Part shown: piece after piece, positions 38,431 to 50,603 of the stretch | How the letters are laid out: the number at the start of each line of letters is the position of its first letter | Numbering within the stretch: the first letter of the stretch is position 1 | From: Tubulanus polymorphus | Taxonomy: Eukaryota; Nemertea; Palaeonemertea; Tubulaniformes; Tubulanidae | DNA: 64,000 nucleotides | Direction of reading: 5' to 3' | Assembly: GCF_964204645.1 (NCBI RefSeq) | Contig: NW_027437449.1 | Location: forward strand, 42,762 to 106,761 | Translations under genes and position numbers: made by a program | The notes under the pieces: model-generated | Told to the model about the DNA's origin: nothing | Database searches by the model: none | Seen by the model: only the letters and a program-made list of their open reading frames with translations

Positions 38431-39265
38431 TGTTTTAAAACCGAGTTAACCAAAATCCAAGCAGGTTTTCAGCGCCGTTCTCAAATCATTGATGCCGTCA
38501 TGATTTGAAAGCTTGTCAAAGATTGCGGCTCAATTTACTGTGTTTGGGACTAAACAAAAATTTTGCTGCGATGAAATTAACTGTGGAAATATCAAAGATG
38601 TTTGAATGTTGCGATTCACCTGCTGCTGAGCAACGAACACGCTGAAAATTTCATTGTGAAATCTGTAATTTCAGACGGTGTGGGAATAAATTCATATAGT
38701 GTTCCCTGCTCTAAGTCTGAACCAATTTACCGTAAGTATGAAAAAAGATTGTAACACTGAAAATTCTTGGCACTAAAAGCATTTTGAATCTTGTTGAATC
38801 TGTTTTCATTTTTTATCTGATGAAGAAATAATGATTTTCAGTGTTTTGTATTATTTCAGATGTAGGCGTAACGCTAGAGTTTTGTTTATTCTACTCAAAA
38901 GAAGGTGATGTTTAGATCAGGTTTGTTTAGTTACTCTTATTTATATCGAATATTTGATATGATTTTAGTGAATTGCTCTAATGATGTTATAATGGTGGTC
39001 TTAAATCTTGGGACTGGTCTTAAGTTGTTAGATTAGCTATAGAACTAAGTTGGTCTTGGACTAGTCTTAAGTCTAAGCCATGACTATGCAACTGGCGATT
39101 CTCTAGTTGTCAGAGCTCTGAATCAAATGGTTGCAAGTGATAGAATGAATCCATTGATATTTATGGTCCTTCCTTGTAAACCCGAGCTCGGCCTTTAAGC
39201 GATGATAAAGGTTTATAAGTCCTTAGAAATTGAGTAATAATTTAGTCGATTATGTTGATTTTCAG

Positions 39266-39428
39266 TCCGTCTGGCTGCACTTTCTGGGGTAAAAAGCCAT
39301 GGAGCCGAAAGAAGAAGATATTGTGGCAACTTGTCACGTTAGTTGGCGCTCCGGTCGGTATCGGACTCGTTGCTGGAATCGCAGTTCCCGCGATGATCAT
39401 AGGGATTCCCGTCTGGGTCGGACGCAAG
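39266..39428 (+). pseudogene. RNF19: RNF19-like first transmembrane exon, single open copy
   Basis: Acceptor TTGATTTTCAG and donor AAG|GTAAAT bound a 163-bp exon. In its open frame it reads [20 protein letters not shown], then [20 protein letters not shown] ending VWVGRK. This is the conserved RNF19 segment immediately before the HKRN...AGGVT exon. It ends in phase 0, matching the exon at 40248. It has no lesion itself, but the downstream exons are broken, so the locus as seen is a gene fragment. Confidence 0.85.
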
Positions 39429-39990
39429 GTAAATTATCGACTAATATTAGGAATCCATCTGCCGTCTGTCTGTGAGAATCTCAATTTAGTGATCATTATT
39501 ATATTTCCACAAGAGTCACAAGGGCCTCGTGCCCAAAAGGTCGTTTTTGGTCTGAATTCCGAGAACATATACGCATGGACACATAACTGGAAGTCTTTTA
39601 TACGTGAGGCCTATCACACAGGCTGACCACGTGAGACATAAAATGATAGCTTAATATGTGTGGTAGGTCAGCTTTCTGACTACAGTTTTTCAATTTGAGG
39701 AAATTGTTGAACTAAAGGAATTTAAACCAAACAGATGAACTGGGATTCAAAGTGTTCATTTATTGAATGCCTCATTACAGATATTATTATGTCCTTTGAA
39801 ATGTCCTTTCATGTTGAAATTAAACCCACACAACTGTTAAACTCAATACAAAGTCAATTCCAGTCAATCCCAATCCCAGTTTTTCAATAATTGAATATAG
39901 CCAAAAACTGGGATTGAATATAGACTGTATTCGAATTGAATTCACAGAGTGACGTTGAATAATCAACACTTAGAAGTAATAAATCATTTT
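39429..39990 (+). other. Unique DNA between RNF19 fragments
   Basis: Present once in the window; probably the original RNF19 intron plus flanking DNA. A direct and inverted CAATCCCAGTTTTTCAATA-like pair lies near 39868-39915. No gene. Confidence 0.35.
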
Positions 39991-40247
39991 TTGTCAAAAT
40001 CCTAGTTCTAAACACTGCGCATAAACTGTATCAAGTGGTTACTGTCATTTAACCGTAATGACAAGGACATATGATAAGGCTTATCGGGTGAAATACAGGA
40101 TATCGACAAATTCAAGTTCTGAAATTACTCGCTTGATGGCGCTAGTCAGAAACAGAAATTGGAACCTAAATCCACCACACGCGAGATTTTTATCGCAAAT
40201 TTTACCATGAAAAATGCTATTTCTCATGTGTTTATCTTGTGTTTCAG

Positions 40248-40513
40248 TTACATACACGTTACGGTCACCTACCACAGCACAAGAGGAATATGGTAATAGC
40301 CGGTGGTGTAACTGCGTCTGTTATCGTCGCGCCAGTTGTCGCTAGTTTAGCCGTTGGTATCGGTGTACCGATATTATTGGCGTATGTTTACAATGTGGTA
40401 CCGATATCGCTGTGTCGCAGCGGTGGTTGCGGCGTATCGACGACTGACTCCGGGCGGAGTTCGATTTGAGTTCGAACAGAACGAAGGAAGTGGCCCATCG
40501 GGGCCTTACGCCC
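40248..40513 (+). pseudogene. RNF19: RNF19-like transmembrane exon, block 2
   Basis: Full-length version of the exon, including [20 protein letters not shown] (Asn where other copies have Gly) and the shared extra G near 40452-40454. It is the only block with the preceding RNF19 exon (39266-39428) in phase upstream, so it may be the oldest copy from which the others derive. Confidence 0.85.
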
Positions 40514-40591
40514 GTAAGTACTTGAACCATACTTTTCATATAGCGCAGGGTCCGGAATCAGCTGTCTTTCTAGGATTCTGAAGGGATAATT

Positions 40592-40752
40592 TGATGATGT
40601 CATAGGGGGATTTATTGGAGGTGGCCAACTTTTCTACGTTTTATATAGACTTGCCAGAAATAGAAAGATAATTTGATGATGTCATAGGGGGATTAACTGA
40701 TAAAGCCATGTTGTCTGGTGTGGCTGCTATATAAATCCCCCTATGACGTCAT
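40592..40752 (+). mobile_element. MITE-like element, copy 2
   Basis: Same structure as copy 1, including the duplicated left terminus, so the element predates the block duplication. Confidence 0.7.
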
Positions 40753-40813
40753 TTAAGTTAGTTCAGTACTAGTATGAGTGAATGTTTATATTTGTTGTAG
40801 CTGATTCTCACAG

Positions 40814-41047
40814 TATAGAAACGACCAGTCACCGGGTAGCGAACCCCAGTATCGGACCTAGTATCGGTGAGATGTCTATGGCTATGACTGGCAGTCTTAG
40901 CGCTAGCGGAAGCCACATCGACCGAGTCGGGATAATCCGCGATGAGAGCGATCGCTAATCGGCCAGTAACAGAGCGATTGCTGGCTCCAGTTTGAACGGT
41001 AGTTTATCGGGAAGCGCCGTTGCCGGACCGAGCGGATTCGAAAACAG
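40814..41047 (+). pseudogene. RNF19: RNF19-like downstream exon, block 2
   Basis: Same reading as block 1, including the in-frame TAA (40956-40958). Donor CAG|GTAAGAG retained. Confidence 0.82.
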
Positions 41048-42031
41048 GTAAGAGATTTTCCCGACTACAATCTCCAGTTGCTGCTCTATCTGTTCGACAT
41101 AAGCCGGCTTGCGACGGCAACCCGACCCCTACCGACTCGTCGCAAGCCGTATCCGGCTAGTTGCCCGTGTTCTACTCCGGCCTACGGTAGGCCAACAGTT
41201 GCTTTCGATCGCAACTGACACAAACTGCTGTGATATGCACGGCGTTGCACCACTTTTAGTCGACGAATAAAAAACCCACAGTAGATTTGTAGAAACAGTT
41301 TCGAAGTTAAAAACTGTGGTGTTTTAAAACCGAGTTAACAAAAATCCAAGCAGGTTTTCAGCGCCGTTCTCAAATCATTGATGCCGTCATGATTTGAAAG
41401 CTTGTCAAAGATTGCGGCTCAATTTACTGTTTTTGGGACTAAACAAAAATTTTGCTGAAAATTTGCTGAAAAATTCTTGGCACTAAAAGCATTTTGAATC
41501 TCTTTGAATCTGTTTTCATTTTTTATCTGATGAAGAAATAATGATTTTCTTTGTTTTGTATTATTTCAGATGTAGGCGTAACGCTAGAGTTTTGTTTATT
41601 CTACTCAAAAGAAGGTGATGTTTAGATCAGGTTCGTTTAGTTACTCTTATTTATATCGAATATTTGATATGATTTTTGTGAATTGCTCTAATGATGTTAT
41701 AATGAATGTTGTTTGATTTATTTTCAGTCTAATGGAGGAGGATCTCAATAACTGAAACCTGCGATAGTCTACACCTGAAATTGACCTAGTTCTAAACACT
41801 GCGCATAAACCATATCAAGTGGTTACTGTCATTTAACCGTAATGACAAGGACATATGATAAGGCTTATCGGGTGAAATACAGGATATCGACAAATTCAAG
41901 TTCTGAAATTACTCGCTTGATGGCGCTAGTCAGAAACGGAAATTGGAACCTAAATCCACCACGCGCGAGATTTTTATTGCAAATTTAACCATGAAAAATG
42001 CTATTTCTCATGTGTTTATCTTGTGTTTCAG

Positions 42032-42297
42032 TTACACACACGTTACGGTCACCTACCACAGCACAAGAGGAATATGGTAATAGCCGGTGGTGTAACTGCG
42101 TCTGTTATCGTAGCGCCAGTTGTCGCTAGTTTAGCCGTTGGTATCGGTGTACCGATATTATTGGCGTATGTTTACGGCGTGGTACCGATATCGCTGTGTC
42201 GCAGCGGTGGTTGCGGCGTATCGACGACTGACTCCGGGCGGAGTTCGATTTGAGTTCGAACAGAACGAAGGAAGTGGCCCATCGGGGCCTTACGCCC
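42032..42297 (+). pseudogene. RNF19: RNF19-like transmembrane exon, block 3
   Basis: Full-length exon with [19 protein letters not shown] and the shared G-insertion frameshift. The block starts at the same CCTAGTTCTAAACACTG junction as block 1 (about 41785). Confidence 0.85.
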
Positions 42298-42376
42298 GTA
42301 AGTACTTAAACCATACTTTTCATATAGCGCAGGGTTCGGGATCAGCTGTCTTTCTAGGTTTCATAAGAGATAATTT

Positions 42377-42454
42377 GATGATGTCATAGGGGGATTAACC
42401 GATAAAGCCATGTTGTCTGGTGTGGCTGCTATATAAATCCCCCTATGACGTCAT
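42377..42454 (+). mobile_element. MITE-like element, copy 3 (short form)
   Basis: Only the inner pair of termini is present. The outer duplicated left arm seen in copies 1 and 2 is missing. Confidence 0.68.
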
Positions 42455-42515
42455 TTAAGTTAGTTCAGTACTAGTATGAGTGAATGTTTATATTTGTTGT
42501 AGCTGATTCTCACAG

Positions 42516-42749
42516 TATAGAAACGACCAGTCACCGGGTAGCGAACCCCAGTATCGGACCTAGTATCGGTGAGATGTCTATGGCTATGACTGGCAGTCTT
42601 AGCGCTAGCGGAAACCACATCGACCGAGTCGGGATAATCCACGATGAGAGCGATCGCTAATCGGCCAGTAACAGAGCGATTGCTGGCTCCAGTTTGAACG
42701 GTAGTTTATCGGGAAGCGCCGTTGCCGGACCGAGCGGATTCGAAAACAG
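42516..42749 (+). pseudogene. RNF19: RNF19-like downstream exon, block 3
   Basis: Same exon with the shared in-frame TAA. The charged tail found in blocks 1 and 4 is absent, as in block 2. Confidence 0.82.
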
Positions 42750-44956
42750 GTAAGAGATTTTCCCGACTACAATCTCCAGTTGCTGCTCTATCTGTTCGAC
42801 ATAAGCCGGCTTGCGACGGCAACCCGACCCCTACCGACTCGTCGCAAGCCGTATCCGGCTAGTTGCCCGTGTTCTACTCCGGTCTACGGTAGGCCAACAG
42901 TTGCTTTCGATCGCAACTGACACAAACTGCTGTGATATGCACGGCGTTGCACCACTTTTAGTCGACGAATAAAAAACCCACAGTAGATTTGTAGAAACAG
43001 TTTCGAAGTTAAAAACTGTGGTGTTTTAAAACCGAGTTAACCAAAATCCAAGTAGGTTTTCAGCACCGTTCCCAAATCATTGATGCCGTCATGATTTGAA
43101 AGCTTGTCAAAGATTGCGGCTCAATTTACTGTGGAAATATCAAACATGTTTGAATGTTGCGATTCACCTGCTGCTGAGCAACGAACACGCTGCAAATTTC
43201 ATTGTGAAATCTGTAATTTCAGACGGTGTGGGAATAAATTCATATAGTGTTCCCTGCTCTAAGTCTGAACCAATTTACCGTTAAGTCTTGTATGAAAAAA
43301 CAATTGTAACACTGAAAATTCTTGGAACTAAAAGCATTTTGAATCTTGTTGAATCTGTTTTCATTTTTTATCTGATGAAGAAATAATGATTTTCAGTGTT
43401 TTGTATTATTTCAGATGTAGGCGTAACGCTAGAGTTTTGTTTATTCTACTCAAAAGAAGATGATGTTTAGATCAGGTTTGTTTAGTTACTCTTATTTATA
43501 TCGAATATTTACTATGATTTTTGTGAATTGCTCTAATGATGTTATAATGAATGTTGTTTGATTTATTTTCAGTCTAATGGAGGAGGATCTCAATAACTGA
43601 AACCTGCGACACGTCTACACCTGAAATTGACTGCGCGTCAAATGAATGAATTATTGATTCTAAATGACTGTGATGTTTCATGCTGATTGGAGGATTTGGA
43701 GGGATGCTCCAAGTTCAAACCCAGTGATTCTGATCAGATGATAAATCAGGGTGTCTGATATATACTGATGAATAGTTACTGCAACATGATCGCCACCTAT
43801 TGGATATCTGCTGAACCACCAAATTATTGGATTAATACCATTACGTATTCGTATTGGATTAAACTGTATATCACAGACGCCATCTATTGGAAATTTAGAA
43901 ATTTATATCTTGAGTCAAAATAAACGTGAAATGGCATTTTAGATAAACAAAAATTGTTCTCAAATTGAGTGTGAACTGTTGGTTTGATCTGAATGCAGTG
44001 GAACACAATATCTGAGTGACTGTTAAAACCCTTCCAGGATTGGCACTGTCCCCTAGAGATGATTTTGATAAAACCAATGTCTCTAGTAAACTTTGCATCA
44101 TTCAGAATCTACTCAACTAAAATAAATAAACTTGAAACCAAATTTAAGAATCTACAGGGCTTCATTTCTGAATGATTGTTGTTTAGTTTTGACTGGTGCG
44201 TTGTCATGGTGATGGCAAGGTGATATTCTGGATCCGATGTCTGGAAAAATAGTAATTCCTGAAAACAGAGCCAAATTTCATACTGAAATGAATAACTACA
44301 CTTATTTTCATCGATTTGATAACAGAATGAATTTTTAGCAAAAAAAAATTTCATAGATATTTGTTAAAGAAATAGAAAACTTGTGGATACTCTCAGCCGT
44401 GCCCCGCTGAAAAAAACTATTAGGTTAAATACGTGTTGTGAGTCACCAATTCAACTTATAAGATTATTGATTTTTTCATTAATTGGGAATAATTTTAGAA
44501 TGTTTTTCCTGCGAACTATAGCCCGGAAGTTCAGTAGAATTGCTACGTATTGCTAATTCCGTGGAATTCATTACCCCCGCTAGTAATCCGGAGCGGTACC
44601 TAAAGCCATCCGCGGCTAGAACCGTGAACTCTTTAGTTGGTGCTCGGAGCGCAAAGCCTTAGTCCGAATCGACCTCGAGCTGCGCGATCTGCAGAACTAG
44701 CATGGCGGACGAATAAATCGCAATTTTCACTTGAAATATTTAGAAGCTTCTCTTTCAACCAAGATGCGTCAGATTGTATCCAAACCATTTCAACATTGAA
44801 ATACAGTAAGTAAATTTACTTATGAATCGAATACTTGTGATGTATGAAGGTGATTCGAGATGGAGAGCGACATAAAACACTCCGGTTTAACCCCACGAGC
44901 AGCAGCAGCAATCTCTTATTCACTGATGCGTGCTGTAAAACCATCATCATTCAGTA

Positions 44957-45220
44957 ATAATAATAATATTAATATGTGTCTTATATAGTGCTAAATCCAG
45001 CCAAGCTGCTCAGAGCGCTTTACATTTTTCGGTATTATTACCCCGGCCAATTGTAATACTCTAACATGTATCAGTCATCTCTCCCTTTTGAGAAGTAACA
45101 CCGAGCTGCTAACAAGCACTCAGGAGTCTTCTATCAGACCAGGTTCCCATTTACTCCTGGGTGGAGAGAGGCAGTGAGGATAAGTGTCTTGCCCGAGGAC
45201 ACAACGGGGATCGAACCCAC
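44957..45220 (-). mobile_element. tRNA-derived SINE, copy 3 (head deleted)
   Basis: Body and tail match copies 1 and 2, but the sequence breaks inside box B (ATCGAACCCAC|CATGG), losing the rest of the tRNA-like head and the right flank. This is a secondary deletion. Confidence 0.85.
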
Positions 45221-45539
45221 CATGGATACGCGGATACCCTGGATTTTAGAGTGCTTTCTCTGACAGGTTTCTATGTTTATTTCAGGGTGATGCTCTACTA
45301 ATTAACTGCAGTCATCAGGAAGCTCAAGGAATAACTGGTATGTTTGGCGATGAAGTGAGTAATGACAATGACATATGATAAGGCTTATCGGGTGAAATAC
45401 AGGATATTGACGAATTCAAGTTCTGAAATTACTCGCTTGATGGCGCTAGTCAGAACCGGAAATTGGAACCTAAATCCACCACACGCGAGATTTTTACCAT
45501 GAAAAATGCTATTTCTCATGTGTTTATCTTGTGTTTCAG

Positions 45540-45805
45540 TTACATACACGTTACGGTCACCTACCACAGCACAAGAGGAATATGGTAATAGCCGGTGGTG
45601 TAACTGCGTCTGTTATCGTAGCGCCAGTTGTCGCTAGTTAAGCCGTTGGTATCGGTGTACCGATATTATTGGCGTATGTTTACGGCGTGGTACCGATATC
45701 GCTGTGTCGCAGCGGTGGTTGCGGCGTATCGACGACTGACTCCGGGCGGAGTTCGATCTGAGTTCGAACAGAACGAAGGAAGTGGCCTATCGGGGCCTTA
45801 CGCCC
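45540..45805 (+). pseudogene. RNF19: RNF19-like transmembrane exon, block 4
   Basis: Has the shared frameshift plus a private TAA (GCTAGTTAAGCCG, about 45639-45641) that interrupts the transmembrane coding stretch. Confidence 0.85.
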
Positions 45806-45884
45806 GTAAGTACTTAAACCATACTTTTCATATAGCGCAGGGTCCGGAATCAGCTGTCTTTCTAGGAATCATAAGGGATAATTT

Positions 45885-45962
45885 GATGATGTCATAGGGG
45901 GATTAACTGATAAAGCCATGTTGTCTGGTGTGGCTGCTATATAAATCCCCCTATGACGTCAT
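45885..45962 (+). mobile_element. MITE-like element, copy 4 (short form)
   Basis: Same short form as copy 3. The two short forms group blocks 3 and 4 together. Confidence 0.68.
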
Positions 45963-46023
45963 TTAAGTTAGTTCAGTACTAGTATGAGTGAATGTTTATA
46001 TTTGTTGTAGCTGATTCTCACAG

Positions 46024-46257
46024 TATAGAAACGACCAGTCACCGGGTAGCGAACCCCAGTATCGGACCTAGTATCGGTGAGATGTCTATGGCTATGACTG
46101 GCAGTCTTAGCGCTAGCGGAAGCCACATCGACCGAGTCGGGATAATCCGCGATGAGAGCGATCGCTAATCGGCCAGTAACAGAGCGATTGCTGGCTCCAG
46201 TTTGAACGGTAGTTTATCGGGAAGCGCCGTTGCCGGACCGAGCGGATTCCAAAACAG
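46024..46257 (+). pseudogene. RNF19: RNF19-like downstream exon, block 4
   Basis: Same exon with the shared in-frame TAA, followed by the charged tail also found in block 1. Confidence 0.82.
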
Positions 46258-48080
46258 GTAAGAGATTTTCCCGACTACAATCTCACGAATCACGTGGATC
46301 CCCTGAGAAAATTGGAGGAGGGCACGGCGAAGGTACGGGTGCAGATTTAGGAAAATCTCATAGAGAAGGAAGAGCAGTTCTCTGAGAAAGCAGGATTAAG
46401 GCTGACTTATGTCGACAAGCAACGCGACGCCTACCGACACAACTGGGTTTATCGCCGATTAACGGCCTACGAGAGGCCGCCAGTTTCTGCTCTATCTGTT
46501 CAACATAAGCCGGCTAGCGACGGCAACCCGACCCCTACCGACTCGTCGCTAGCCGTATCCGGCTAGTTGCCCGTGTTCTACTCCGGTCTACGGTAGGCCA
46601 ACAGTTGCTTTCGATCGCAACTGACACAAACTGCTGTGATATGCACGGCGTTGCACCACTTTTAGTCGACAAATAAAAAACCCACAGTAGATTTGTAGAA
46701 ACAGTTTCGAAGTTAAAAACTGTGGTGTTTTAAAACCGAGTTAACCAAAATCCAAGCAGGTTTTCAGCACCGTTCTCAAATCATTGATGCCGTCATGATT
46801 TGAAAGCTTGTCAAAGATTGCGGCTCAATTTACTGTGGAAATATCAAACATGTTTGAATGTTGCGATTCACCTGCTGCTGAGCAACGAACACGCTGCAAA
46901 TTTCATTGTGAAATCTGTAATTTCAGACGGTGTGGGAATAAATTCATATAGTGTTCCCTGCTCTAAGTCTGAACCAATTTACTGTAAAGTCTTGTATGAA
47001 AAAAAATTGTAACAAATTCTTGGCACTAAAAGCATTTTGAATCTTGTTGAATCTGTTTTCATTTTTTATCTGATGAAGAAATAATGATATTCAGTGTTTT
47101 GTATTATTTCAGATGTAGGCGTAACGCTAGAGTTTTGTTTATTCTACTCAAAAGAAGATGATGTTTAGATCAGGTTTGTTTAGTTACTCTTATTTATATC
47201 GAATATTTGATATGATTTTTGGGAATTGCTCTAATGATGTTATAATGAATGTTGTTTGATTTATATTCAGTCTAATGGAGGAGGATCTCAATAACTGAAA
47301 CCTGCGACACGTCTACACCTGAAATTGACTGCGCATCAAATGAATGAATTATTGATTCTAAATGACTGTGATGTTTCATGCTGATTGGAGGATTTGGAGG
47401 GATGCTCCAAGTTCAAACCCAGTGATTCTGATCAGATGATAAACCAGGGTGTCTGATATATACTGATGAATAGTTACTGCAACATGATCGCCACCTATTG
47501 GATATCTGCTGAACCACCAAATTATTGGATTAATACCAATACGTATTCGTATTGGATTAAACTGTATATCACAGACGCCATCTATTGGAAATTTAGAAAT
47601 TTATATCTTGAGTCAAAATAAACGTGAAATGCATTTTAGATAAACAAAAATTGTTCTCAAGTTGAGTGTGAACTGTTGGTTTGATCTGAATGCAGTGGAA
47701 CACAATATCTGAGTGACTGTTAAAACCCTTCCAGGATTGGCACTGTCTTCCAGAGTTGATTTTGATAAAACCAGTGTCTCTAGTAAACTTTGCATCATTC
47801 AGAATCTACTCAACTAAAATAAATAAACTTGAAACCAAATTTAAGAATCTACAGGGCTCCATTTCTGAATGATTGTTGTTTGTTTTGACTGGTGCGTTGT
47901 CATGGTGATGGCAAGGTGATATTTTGGATCCGATTTCTGGAAAAATAGTAATTCCTGAAAACAGAGCCAAATTTCAAACTGAAATGAATAACTACACTTA
48001 TTTTCATCGATATTAAAACAGAATGAATTTATTTGAGCAAAAAATTTCACAGATATTTGTACAAAACTTGTCGATACTCT

Positions 48081-50603
48081 CAGCCGTGCCCCGCTGAAAA
48101 AACTATTAGGTTAAATACGTGTTGTGAGTCACCAATTCAACTTATAAGATTATTGATTTTTTCATTAATTGGGAATAATTTTAGAATGTTTTTCCTGCGA
48201 ACTATAGCCCGGAAGTTCAGAAGAATTGCTACGTATTGCTAATTCCGTGGAATTCATTACCCCCGCTAGTAATCCGGAGCGGTATCTAAAGCCATCCGCG
48301 GCTAGAACCGTGAACTCTTTAGTTGGTGCTCGGAGCGCAAAGCCTGAGTCCGAGTCGACCTCGAGCTGCGCGGTCTGCAGAACTAGCATGGCGGACGAAT
48401 AAATCGCAATTTTCACTTGAAATATTTAGAAGCTTCTCTTTCAACCAAGATGCGTCAGATTGTATCCAAACCATTTCAACATTGAAATACAGTAAGTAAA
48501 TTTACTTGTGAATCGAATACTTGTGATGTATGAAGGTGATTCGAGATGGAGAGCGACATAAACAGTCCGGTTTAACCCCACGAGCAGCAGCAATCTCTAT
48601 TCACTGATGCGTGCTGTAAAACCATCATCATTCAGTAATAATAATAATATTAATATGTGTCTTATATAGTGCTAAATCCAGCCAGGCTGCTCAGAGCGCT
48701 TTACATTTTTCGGTATTATTACCCCGGCCAATTTTAATACTCTAACATGTATCAGTCATCTCTCCCTTTTGAGAAGTAACACCGAGCTACTAACAAGCGC
48801 TCAGGAGTCATCTATCAGACCAGGTACCCATTTACTCCCGGGTGGTGAGAGGCAATGAGGATAAGTGTCTTGCCCGAGGACACAACGGGGATTGAACCCA
48901 CAACCTGGCTTCCCAGAGCTGAACGCTCTAACCACTAGCCCTCACCGCAGTAAAAAGTATCAATAACATAAAGAGTGGATCGAGGCCTAAACTATTACTA
49001 TCAATACAGATGTAGCATTTGACCCCGCGGATACCCTGGATTTTAGAGTGATTTCTCTGACAGGTTTCTATGTTTATTTCAGGGTGATGCTCTACTAATT
49101 AACTGCAGTCATCAGGAAGTTCAAGGAATAACTGTTTGGCGATGAAGTGAACAAGTGATCGCTCAATTCAGGTAGATATATCTCAGGCCCTAATCACAGA
49201 CCTCTAGAAACCAGTTTCAGTGGTGTTTTAAAACCGAGTTTACCAAAATCCAAGCAGGTTTTCAGCGCCGTTCTCAAATCATTGATGCCATCATGATTTG
49301 AAAGCTTGTCAAAGATTGCGGCTCAATTTACTGTGTTTTGGACTGAACAAAAATTTGGCTGCAATGAAATTTACTGTGGAAATATCAAACATGTTTGAAT
49401 GTTGTGATTCACCTGCTGCTGAGCAACGAACACGCTGCAAATTTCATTGTGAAATCTGTAATTTCAGATGGTGTGGGAATAAATTCTTATAGTGTTCCCT
49501 GCTCTAAGTCTGAACCAATTAAAAAAAATTGTAACACTGAAAATTGTTGGCACTAAAAGCATTTTGAATCTGTTGAATCTGTTTTCATTTTTTATCTGAT
49601 GAAGAAATAATGATTTTCAGTGTTTTGTATTATTTCAGATGTAGGCGTAACGCTAGAGTTTTGTTTATTCTACTCAAAAGAAGATGATGTTTAGATCAGG
49701 TTTGTTTAGTTACTCTTATTTATATCGAATATTTGATATGATTTTTGGGAATTGCTCTAATGATGTTATAATGAATGTTGTTTGATTTATATTCAGTCTA
49801 ATGGAGGAGGATCTCAATAACTGAAACCTGCGACACGTCTACACCTGAAATTGACTGCGCATCAAATGAATGAATTATTGATTCTAAATGACTGTGATGT
49901 TTCATGCTGATTGGAGGATTTGGAGGGATGCTCCAAGTTCAAACCCAGTGATTCTGATCAGATGATAAACCAGGGTGTCTGATATATACTGATGAATAGT
50001 TACTGCAACATGATCGCCACCTATTGGATATCTGCTGAACCACCAAATTATTGGATTAATACCAATACGTATTCGTATTGGATTAAACTGTATATCACAG
50101 ACGCCATCTATTGGAAATTTAGAAATTTATATCTTGAGTCAAAATAAACGTGAAATGCATTTTAGATAAACAAAAATTGTTCTCAAGTTGAGTGTGAACT
50201 GTTGGTTTGATCTGAATGCAGTGGAACACAATATCTGAGTGACTGTTAAAACCCTTCCAGGATTGGCACTGTCTTCCAGAGATGATTTTGATAAAACCAG
50301 TGTCTCTAGTAAACTTTGCATCATTCAGAATCTACTCAACTAAAATAAATAAACTTGAAACCAAATTTAAGAATCTACAGGGCTCCATTTCTGAATGATT
50401 GTTGTTTGTTTTGACTGGTGCGTTGTCATGGTGATGGCAAGGTGATATTTTGGATCCGATTTCTGGAAAAATAGTAATTCCTGAAAACAGAGCCAAATTT
50501 CAAACTGAAATGAATAACTACACTTATTTTCATCGATATTAAAACAGAATGAATTTATTTGAGCAAAAAATTTCACAGATATTTGTACAAAACTTGTCGA
50601 TAC
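48081..50603 (+). repeat. Array unit with SINE copy 4
   Basis: Complete unit without RNF19. Its tail half matches the tail half of the preceding unit almost base for base at an offset of 2526 bp (47841-48050 vs 50367-50576 encode identical 69-residue shadow frames), so this unit is a very recent tandem duplicate. Confidence 0.82.
48637..48947 (-). mobile_element. tRNA-derived SINE, copy 4
   Basis: Full-length copy at the same unit position, with shared variants (GCCAGGCTGC, GAGCTACTAAC) that group it with copy 5. Confidence 0.87.

Larger units (their letters stand above)
35161..44390 (+). repeat. Large array unit invaded by RNF19 blocks 1-3
   Basis: Begins as a normal unit (head 35250-35580, SINE copy 2, GGTGATGCTC 36162, ATGTAGGCG 36732). 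At about 36943 it switches from the unit's GAAATTGACTGCGCG to CCTAGTTCTAAACACTG, the start of an RNF19 block. Each complete block returns to unit sequence at GTTTTAAAACCGAGTTAACC (about 38430, 41320, 43020), so blocks and partial units alternate. ATGTAGGCG copies lie at 38860, 41570 and 43415. Confidence 0.75.
44391..48080 (+). repeat. Array unit with SINE copy 3 and RNF19 block 4
   Basis: Head 44510-44820, truncated SINE, GGTGATGCTC at 45286, then a direct switch to RNF19 sequence after GATGAAGTGAGTAATGACAATGAC (about 45350). This junction differs from blocks 1-3 and is shared with block 5. It returns to unit sequence at about 46728; ATGTAGGCG at 47113. Confidence 0.78.
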
